Notes under the pieces: model-generated
Databases searched by the model: none
What the model was told of the DNA's origin: nothing
The model's input: the letters and a program-made list of their open reading frames with translations, nothing else
Shown here: in pieces, positions 1-5,528 of the stretch
Numbering within the stretch: position 1 is the first letter of the stretch
How the letters are laid out: every line of letters starts with the position of its first letter
Translations under genes and position numbers: made by a program
DNA from: Anaerolineales bacterium
Lineage (GTDB): Bacteria; Chloroflexota; Anaerolineae; Anaerolineales; Villigracilaceae
Length of the DNA: 64,000 bases
Direction of reading: 5' to 3'
NCBI GenBank assembly: GCA_030583905.1
Contig: CP129481.1
Location: 1,178,001 to 1,242,000, forward strand

Positions 1-477
1 GATGCCGATCAACCCGCCGCCGATGCTGACGAGCGAGAACAGCGGAGGCGCGTTCCCCTGAATGGACAAGATGATGGGAAGCAGGAAAATCGTCATGCCC
101 GCGATGCCGTGCGTGACCGCGAGGACGAAAACGGGGAACTTGTTCTGCATGGGGATCGAGCGGGTCAACGCCACGGCGAGGAAACCGACGATGGTGAAGA
201 TCAGGTACGAGGTCCGGAACGAGGCGATATATTGCCAGACGATTCCCAGTGAAAGCGCAAGCGGGATGACGGTCGAGACGATGACCACGATGGGCGAATC
301 CAGCACGTCGAATCCGAGGATGAACATCAACAGGACTGCGACGAGTAAAACGCCGAAACCGACAGTGAAAGCGATGATGGGCAGTGTATCGAGATCGTCA
401 ATGCCGACCGCAACCTGATACGAGGTGAGGATTGTTGTGAGGAGCAGGAGGACGCGGTCAAGGGGGGAGAGTTTCAT
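1..477 (-). CDS. Polytopic membrane protein, 3' end outside window
   Basis: An open frame of 159 codons runs from an ATG at 477 to the window edge with no stop, so the C-terminus is missing. The visible part is strongly hydrophobic, with about five likely transmembrane segments and short charged loops such as residues near RSIPMQNK. Its ATG shares one base with the stop codon of the upstream heme O synthase gene (TGATG), so it is almost certainly the next gene of that operon and translationally coupled. I do not recognise the family. A role in heme or respiratory-complex assembly would be inference from position only. Confidence 0.7.
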   Translation of the reverse strand, partial: MKLSPLDRVLLLLTTILTSYQVAVGIDDLDTLPIIAFTVGFGVLLVAVLLMFILGFDVLDSPIVVIVSTVIPLALSLGIVWQYIASFRTSYLIFTIVGFLAVALTRSIPMQNKFPVFVLAVTHGIAGMTIFLLPIILSIQGNAPPLFSLVSIGGGLIGI

Positions 478-1343
478 CACATCACTTCGATCACAACCAG
501 AATCATCGCGGCAAGCATGTAAATGGACGCGTACTTGAACAAACCGAAGTTGACGCGCTCGGACGGATTGAACGTGACCGTTACCGCCAGCATCAGCAAA
601 CCTGCGGAGAGCACGCCGAGCAATCGCAGGAAGCCCCACGCCATGCCGATGCCATAGCCCGCCGCGACCATCGCCGCGGCCGCCAGCACGGACGAGACCG
701 CGATGGTGATGCGGGTGACCGTCAGCCCGTAGGTGGAGGGGAAGGTCGGCACGCAGGCGTCGGCGTAGTCTTTGGCGAATTTCATGCTGAAGGTGAGCGT
801 ATGGGTGGGAATCCAGAACAGGATGCCGAGCGCGAGCGTGACACCGATCCAATCGATCGCGCCGAGACCGAGCGCGCGCCCCGCGAGAATGGGCATCGCG
901 CCCGAGATGCCGCCCCAAACGATGCTCCACGCGGTGCGGCGTTTGAGCCACATGCTGTACACGACCACGTCGAAGAACAGACCTGCGAAGACGATGAGAC
1001 CGTACAACGCGTCCATCGCCACCGCCCAGCCGACGCCGATGACCGAAAGGATCAAACCGACGCGCAGGACTTCGTTTTCCTCCACCAGCCCCTTCGATGT
1101 GGCGCGCTTTTGCGTGCGTCCCATCTTGGCATCAATGTCACGGTCCCACCACATGTTGAGGACGGTACTTCCCGCGATCGCAAGGAAGAGACTACCCGCC
1201 AATGCAAGGATCGTGCCAATATTGAACACAGGACAACGCGCGCTCATATAGCCTGCCAGACCCGTTGCAAGCAGCAAACCCGATTGCGACGGTTTGGTCA
1301 ATGCCCAATAGTGGGCGATTTTCGATTGAGCGGCGTTGGTCAT
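477..1343 (-). CDS. ctaB: Protoheme IX farnesyltransferase (heme O synthase)
   Basis: UbiA-superfamily integral membrane prenyltransferase of 288 aa, the usual length for CtaB/CyoE. It transfers a farnesyl group to protoheme IX to make heme O, the cofactor (or heme A precursor) of heme-copper oxidases. The Mg/polyprenyl-diphosphate motif NMWWDRDIDAKMGRT is intact, and the family-typical second cytoplasmic loop reads YSMWLKRRTAWSIVWGG followed by SGAMP. The start is supported by AGGAG five bases upstream. It follows the SUMF1-type lipoprotein gene after about 77 bases and overlaps the next membrane gene, giving an operon of at least four genes. The presence of heme O synthase argues for oxidase-type respiration. 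Confidence 0.9.
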   Translation of the reverse strand: MTNAAQSKIAHYWALTKPSQSGLLLATGLAGYMSARCPVFNIGTILALAGSLFLAIAGSTVLNMWWDRDIDAKMGRTQKRATSKGLVEENEVLRVGLILSVIGVGWAVAMDALYGLIVFAGLFFDVVVYSMWLKRRTAWSIVWGGISGAMPILAGRALGLGAIDWIGVTLALGILFWIPTHTLTFSMKFAKDYADACVPTFPSTYGLTVTRITIAVSSVLAAAAMVAAGYGIGMAWGFLRLLGVLSAGLLMLAVTVTFNPSERVNFGLFKYASIYMLAAMILVVIEVM

Positions 1344-1365
1344 GATAACTCCTAAGGCGATGTTT

Positions 1366-1406
1366 GATATTCGTTATTCAGTGAGCAGACATTTTAACCG
1401 AATATC
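1366..1406. repeat. Inverted repeat in SUMF1-ctaB gap
   Basis: The arms GATATTCG (1366-1373) and CGAATATC (1399-1406) are perfect 8-base inverted copies around a 25-base loop. The wording (CGATATT-like units) matches the heptad array upstream of dnaX at 47295-47384, so this is probably a decayed member of the same family. It sits in the transcribed spacer of the operon and could fold as a weak mRNA hairpin. Confidence 0.5.
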
Positions 1407-1420
1407 GAATCTCGGCAAAT

Positions 1421-2446
1421 TTACCGCGCACAGCGGAACCCGACCTGCGGGCTGTAATGCTGGGGTCCCGCGCTGTTGAATTTCCACACGCGCAGGTCCA
1501 CTTCGTACGAGTAGAAGCTTCCGCCGCGCATGTGACGGTAGTGCTGTTTGGGATAGTCATCGCCTGTCCACTGCCAGACGTTGCCCGCCATGTCGTACAG
1601 TCCATAAGGCGAAGCGGAATCCAGCGTGGTGTAACTTCCTTCTGGGAGCGTGTATGTGTTTCCGTTGTAAAAACCGACCGGTGTGGTATTGCCCAGTTTG
1701 CCGAACATCTTCACGAACAGGTCGAACGACGAATAATAGTTGGCATTGTTGCGCTCGATGTGCGTGCCCCACGGGAAGGGCAGTCCGTGCCCATCCACCA
1801 GCTCCGTGCCGCGCGCGGCTTTCTCCCATTCGATCTCGCTCGGCAGTCGCCAGCCGTAGAATTCACAGTACGCGTTCGCGCCGAACCACGTCATCATCGT
1901 AACGGGATGGTTGCTGTATTCATGGATCGCGCGGAAGGTCTGACCATCGAACGTGATGCGCACGCCGTCCGCTTCGGTGGGGAAGAAGAGTTTGTCGCCG
2001 GGCTTGATCTCCTCCTCGTGCTTGTACCCATCGTAGGGATCGCCTGGATAAAAACCGTGCGCTCCAAACTCCGCCCAAACCTGCTCGCCAGTCTCAACCT
2101 CCACCTCGCCGACAGTGATCGCGCCTGCCGCGGACGCTTCGTTCAGGAAGCGTGCGTACTGCTCGTTGGTGACAGTTGTGACCATCATCTCGTAATCGTA
2201 ATCCACGTCTGTGATGAGGTCGTGCTGTCCATAGGGAAAACTTCCAGCGGGGATCAATGCCCAGGATTCGGGATCAATTCCCGTGTCAATGTAGGGAGGC
2301 GTGATGGCGGCGACGCTCGGCGCGGAGGCGCAGGATGAAATCAGAATCAATGTCATTGCGAGGGCGATAATCCGAAGCAAACTCCTGTTAGAGGAAGGGG
2401 GCTGCTTCGCAAAAAACGCTCGCAGCGACATGAGTTTGTTTTTCAT
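1421..2446 (-). CDS. SUMF1/formylglycine-enzyme-fold lipoprotein
   Basis: A 341-aa protein with an N-terminal signal ending in the lipobox LISSC (cleavage before Cys39), so the mature protein is probably lipid-anchored outside the cytoplasmic membrane. The rest is a SUMF1/FGE-sulfatase domain, shown by RLPSEIEWEKAARG, YGLYDMAGNVWQWTGDD, HMRGGSFYS and the terminal GFRCAR. The cysteine pair that makes formylglycine in true FGE follows the GGSxY motif; here that segment reads SYEVDLRV without cysteine, so oxidase activity is unlikely and a binding or structural role is more probable. AAGGAGGTGG lies four bases before the ATG, which overlaps the upstream stop (ATGA). Residues about 6-32 are encoded by a genomic palindromic repeat. 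Confidence 0.8.
   Translation of the reverse strand: MKNKLMSLRAFFAKQPPSSNRSLLRIIALAMTLILISSCASAPSVAAITPPYIDTGIDPESWALIPAGSFPYGQHDLITDVDYDYEMMVTTVTNEQYARFLNEASAAGAITVGEVEVETGEQVWAEFGAHGFYPGDPYDGYKHEEEIKPGDKLFFPTEADGVRITFDGQTFRAIHEYSNHPVTMMTWFGANAYCEFYGWRLPSEIEWEKAARGTELVDGHGLPFPWGTHIERNNANYYSSFDLFVKMFGKLGNTTPVGFYNGNTYTLPEGSYTTLDSASPYGLYDMAGNVWQWTGDDYPKQHYRHMRGGSFYSYEVDLRVWKFNSAGPQHYSPQVGFRCAR
2351..2432. repeat. TCATTGCGAG-type palindromic repeat inside a CDS
   Basis: A copy of the element also present at 18117-18206 and 44858-44944. On the minus strand it shares AGGAGxTTGCTTCGG and the exact 15-mer GCCCTCGCAATGACA with the 44858 copy, and the left end has decayed to ATGTCGCTGCGAG. It lies wholly within the 5' coding region of the SUMF1-fold lipoprotein gene and encodes much of its n- and h-region. 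See findings. Confidence 0.8.
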
Positions 2447-3978
2447 TTCTCCACCTCCTTGAGAGTCTCCTCGAGTTCTTTGAGTTTGCGTTTCTGCTCC
2501 TGAATTTCGGTTTCCGCTGACTTCTTGAGTTCCGATTTATATTCCTGTGTCCACCAGCCTTTTGCCTTGAACAGGTCTATCAGACGCCAGACCATGAAAA
2601 TCGCCAGCACGACCAACACTGTCGCAAGACCGATATCGGTCAACAGCATTGTCCAGTTGACGATGTTCTGCTGTTCGGCTTCGGTCGCGAACAGACGCTT
2701 CATCGAGAAGATCGTGACGGAGGCAAAGGCGAGGTTGGACATGATGATGATCGTCCAGCCGAACCATTTGCGGGCTTTACCCTTCAGCCCCGAAAGATCG
2801 GCAAAGTAGAACAGTATAATGGTGGCGATCAGGCTGGCGAGGATGTGCCAGTGTCCCGTCAGGATGATGCGTTCCTCACGATGAGGCCAGACGCGGAAGA
2901 TCTCGGTCAGTTTGACCGCCATGAAGATGCCCACGCCGCTGACGGTGAAATTCATGAATACCATCTGCCAGCCCGGACCGAACTTGATCGGGTCGCGGAG
3001 CAACGCTTTGATCTTCTGCCCGAAGGTCGGCTTTTCGATGCCCGCCGTGCCTTCGCGGATGAGCATCCCCCATGAGTAGATGACGAAGAACAACGCCGCC
3101 AGCATGACGAAGACCGAGCCGACGTAGATGATGGTGTGCGCCGCCTCCACCCATACCACCGAGAGCGCACCTGCTGTGATGATGACTGTTCCCAAGATCA
3201 TCAATGGCATGGCGATGCGGTGCAAGGTGCCTTGGAACTTCAGCCAACGCCCTACGATGAGCGTGATGGCAATGGCGATCAGGGTCAACATGATGTGCAG
3301 GTGACCGATGATGGCTTTTTGCAGATAGGTCTTGAACGGGTTGCGGATCAGGTCTTCCGCGAGGAAGGTCTCGTGACCGTTGCTCCAGTACGAGCCGGAG
3401 ACCGCCCCGAAGGCGGCGGAAAGCAGTGTGGATACTGCCATCACGAAGAAAGCGACGCGCTCAAGGTCGAGTCCGCTTTTGGTGCGGGCGAAGGGCGAGT
3501 CTGTAGGCAGGCGGTATTCCTTCTTCCACGGAGCGAGCGCGACCGCAAGTAGGATGCCCGCGAAAAACACCAGCGACTGTCCGAGCAGGAATAAGCCGTG
3601 AAAGGCGAAATTGCGTCCCCAGTAGGCGAACGCCATGCCAAAGATGACCGAGATCAGATAGCCGACAGTGATCGTGCCATTGATCATCGTCTGCTCGTGG
3701 CGCTTCATTGGGACGAGTTCGGTGATGAAATATACCTCGATGGCGACGATGGTCATGGCGATGGTGTGGTACAGCATGATGATGCGGCCTTCGCGCGCCG
3801 CCGGGACCAGTTCCATTTTCAGCAGGCGCACGACCACATCGCGGATGCCCCATTCCACCATCGGACCGGAAAGCGTGCCGAAGATGGCAGTGATGAGCGA
3901 AACCACCGCGATGGCGACCAGCGTCAGCCCGCGCGTGGAGCGGAAGAGATAATCAAAACGGTCTTTGAGAAACTGCAT
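2443..3978 (-). CDS. 12-TM histidine-bearing membrane protein, possibly heme-copper-oxidase-like
   Basis: A 511-aa integral membrane protein with twelve clear hydrophobic helices and a C-terminal charged coiled-coil tail (about 478-511). Histidines lie in or at helix 2 (H71), helix 6 (H226, H228), helix 8 (H281) and helix 10 (H376, H378). Helices 1-2 and 5-6 are visibly related: FGTLSG and FGAVSG each precede a helix-centred His by exactly 37 residues, and helix 10 (TGHWHIL) resembles helix 6 (IGHLHIM). I chose the ATG at 3978 because GGAGGA ends six bases before it. The frame is open to 4062, but that stretch is heptad-repeat DNA. The heme O synthase in the operon and the 3 x 4-helix layout suggest a divergent relative of heme-copper oxidase or NO reductase subunit I. 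That is inference; canonical helix-7 histidines are not seen. Confidence 0.7.
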   Translation of the reverse strand: MQFLKDRFDYLFRSTRGLTLVAIAVVSLITAIFGTLSGPMVEWGIRDVVVRLLKMELVPAAREGRIIMLYHTIAMTIVAIEVYFITELVPMKRHEQTMINGTITVGYLISVIFGMAFAYWGRNFAFHGLFLLGQSLVFFAGILLAVALAPWKKEYRLPTDSPFARTKSGLDLERVAFFVMAVSTLLSAAFGAVSGSYWSNGHETFLAEDLIRNPFKTYLQKAIIGHLHIMLTLIAIAITLIVGRWLKFQGTLHRIAMPLMILGTVIITAGALSVVWVEAAHTIIYVGSVFVMLAALFFVIYSWGMLIREGTAGIEKPTFGQKIKALLRDPIKFGPGWQMVFMNFTVSGVGIFMAVKLTEIFRVWPHREERIILTGHWHILASLIATIILFYFADLSGLKGKARKWFGWTIIIMSNLAFASVTIFSMKRLFATEAEQQNIVNWTMLLTDIGLATVLVVLAIFMVWRLIDLFKAKGWWTQEYKSELKKSAETEIQEQKRKLKELEETLKEVEK

Positions 3979-4000
3979 ATCCATTCCTCCAAAATCAACC

Positions 4001-4049
4001 GCCGACCCCTGACCGCTGACAGAGCCTGTCAACCGTCCGCGGTCGGCGG
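4001..4049. repeat. Degenerate heptad array with hairpin
   Basis: Seven units of 7 bp can be read in register: GCCGACC, CCTGACC, GCTGACA, GAGCCTG, TCAACCG, TCCGCGG, TCGGCGG. The first three and last two units are related to each other, and the centre is a short palindrome (CTGACAG AGC CTGTCA). It lies in the leader of the minus-strand respiratory operon, just upstream of its ribosome binding site, and keeps the reading frame open by chance. Confidence 0.55.
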
Positions 4050-4085
4050 TAAGTATTAACACCTTGTACTATTTTCAGGAGGGTG

Positions 4086-4111
4086 CATCCTGTCGGCAAA
4101 GGAGCAGGATG
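4086..4111 (-). other. Leader hairpin of the respiratory operon
   Basis: CATCCTG (4086-4092) and CAGGATG (4105-4111) are perfect 7-base inverted arms around 12 bases. The element lies between the predicted transcription start (about 4136) and the first gene, so it would be in the mRNA leader. No U-run follows. The function is unknown. Confidence 0.35.
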
Positions 4112-4142
4112 TCAGAATTATCGATACCCCTCCTGTTCGTGA

Positions 4143-4186
4143 ATTATCGCATAGGTTATGTAATAAATATTGTGACTTAAGTCACA
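4143..4186 (-). promoter_or_regulatory. CRP/FNR-family operator and -10 box
   Basis: The perfect 16-bp palindrome TGTGACTTAAGTCACA (4171-4186) is the textbook CRP half-site pair TGTGA-N6-TCACA. On the minus strand a -10-like GATAAT lies at 4148-4143. This puts the start near 4136 and the operator centre about 42 bases upstream of it, the class II activator position. The site faces the 2443-3978 gene and its operon. Which CRP/FNR-family protein binds is not known. Coordinates include the -10 box. Confidence 0.65.
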
Positions 4187-4232
4187 CATATTTATCGCAG
4201 TTTGTTCTCTTTGAAGAGCAAGCTTGCTGGAG

Positions 4233-5528
4233 TTAAAGGTTCTCGTCCCGCCGTAATAAATCCTCGGCTGTTTCCCTGCGTTGGATCAGGTTGACATTCC
4301 CCTCTTCTACCATCAAAACCGCCGGTCTGCGCGCACCGTTGTAATTGGATGACATGCTCAAGTGATATGCCCCCGACACAGGGATCGCGATCAATTCCCT
4401 TTCTTTGACGTTCGGCATGGATAGATCTTCAATGACGATATCCCCCGACTCACAAAACGGACCCGCAATGGAGACGATTTCGCTTCTTTCCCTCCCGACG
4501 CCTGACACCGGCAAACAGGAATATCTCGCCCCGTACATCGCGTAGCGTGGATTGTCCGCCATGCCGCCGTCAACGAGCAACCAGGTCTTGTTCCCGCGCC
4601 TCTTCACCGCACCGACGCGATAGATCGCTACTCCTGCCCGCGCGATGAGACTTCTTCCCGGCTCGAGATGCAGATGGGGCAGGTCAAGTCCGCGTGACTG
4701 ACAGCCTTCGATCACCGCTTCCGCGATTCCGCGCACATAGGTTTCAATGGACGGATTTGGCAATTCATCCTCGTGATAAGCCACACCCCAACCTCCGCCG
4801 GGACAAAAATGCCATTCGCCTGTAAAACCGATTTCCTTTATAAGATCCAATGCCGTTTCGATGGCGGGGATGAGCGGCTCCGGGTCGCGGAAATTCGAGC
4901 CTTGATGGAAATGAATGCCATTCAATGGCAAATCATGTTCCCTACAATACTTTGCGGCTTCGATTATTTCATCGCGCGTCATACCGAATTTGCTGTTGTG
5001 TTGACCGGTCTGTGTGTGGGCGTGGTGAGTTGAAACAGCAATGCCGGGCAGGAGTCGCAGCCAGATGTTTATGTCACTCTGAGCGGAGCGAAGAATGACA
5101 TGAAGCCGATTAAGTTCCGTCAAATTATCGACAACGATTGTCCCCGCATATTCAATTGCGGATTTCAGGTCGTCGAGCGATTTATTTACCCCATGAACCA
5201 GAATATTTTCGCGCGGCACACCGCCAGCGACGGCAATTGCGATCTCGCCTTCACCAGTACAATCCACTATCAACTTGTGGGTTTTCGTCCATTCGGCGAT
5301 GGCTTTGCACAGGAAAGCTTTGCCTGCGTAGGTGATACGCGAAGATGCAGGGTAGTGGGCGGATAACGCGTCCGTGTAGGATTTGGTGGAGAAGTCCAGG
5401 GTGGAGCGGTCATATAAATATAACGGAGTCAGGTACCGGTCCGCGAGAGAGGCGAGATCATGTCCCGCAATGGTCAGAGAATCGTTTTCGATTTTCGTCG
5501 AAATGGGGAAGATGTCAATTCGGTCCAT
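4233..5528 (-). CDS. lysA: Diaminopimelate decarboxylase
   Basis: PLP-dependent fold-III (alanine-racemase-like) enzyme making L-lysine from meso-diaminopimelate, 431 aa from the chosen ATG. Visible family motifs are the Schiff-base lysine in ITYAGKAF (K70), HTQTGQHNSKFGM, the glycine-rich CPGGGWGVAY, LEPGRSLIARAG, LLVDGGMADNPRYAMYGAR and GPFCESGDIV. The frame is open upstream to 5849, but only as a shadow of the cyclase gene; the ATG at 5528 gives a normal N-terminus and overlaps that gene's stop by 14 bases, suggesting coupling. The stretch HVILRSAQSDIN after NLTELNRL is not family-like and coincides with a repeat in the DNA. The fold should tolerate it, being a loop insertion. Confidence 0.9.
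   Translation of the reverse strand: MDRIDIFPISTKIENDSLTIAGHDLASLADRYLTPLYLYDRSTLDFSTKSYTDALSAHYPASSRITYAGKAFLCKAIAEWTKTHKLIVDCTGEGEIAIAVAGGVPRENILVHGVNKSLDDLKSAIEYAGTIVVDNLTELNRLHVILRSAQSDINIWLRLLPGIAVSTHHAHTQTGQHNSKFGMTRDEIIEAAKYCREHDLPLNGIHFHQGSNFRDPEPLIPAIETALDLIKEIGFTGEWHFCPGGGWGVAYHEDELPNPSIETYVRGIAEAVIEGCQSRGLDLPHLHLEPGRSLIARAGVAIYRVGAVKRRGNKTWLLVDGGMADNPRYAMYGARYSCLPVSGVGRERSEIVSIAGPFCESGDIVIEDLSMPNVKERELIAIPVSGAYHLSMSSNYNGARRPAVLMVEEGNVNLIQRRETAEDLLRRDENL
5072..5100. repeat. TGTCA...TGACA palindromic element inside lysA
   Basis: A 29-base element with terminal inverted TGTCA/TGACA and core CTCTGAGCGGAGCGAAGAA. It resembles a widespread bacterial intergenic repeat whose translation gives the tell-tale peptide LRSAQSD, seen here in frame within lysA. 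No second copy was noticed in the window. Confidence 0.6.

Noticed and set aside
3979-4062. N-terminal extension of the 12-helix membrane protein to 4062
   Set aside because: The extra 28 codons are heptad-repeat DNA, and a good ribosome binding site fits the start at 3978.
4171-4186. FNR (anaerobic) box rather than a CRP box
   Set aside because: FNR sites read TTGAT-N4-ATCAA; this palindrome matches the TGTGA-N6-TCACA form instead, though other family members cannot be excluded.
4217-4228. 12-bp palindrome AGCAAGCTTGCT after lysA as a terminator
   Set aside because: Too short with no loop or T-run; probably incidental.
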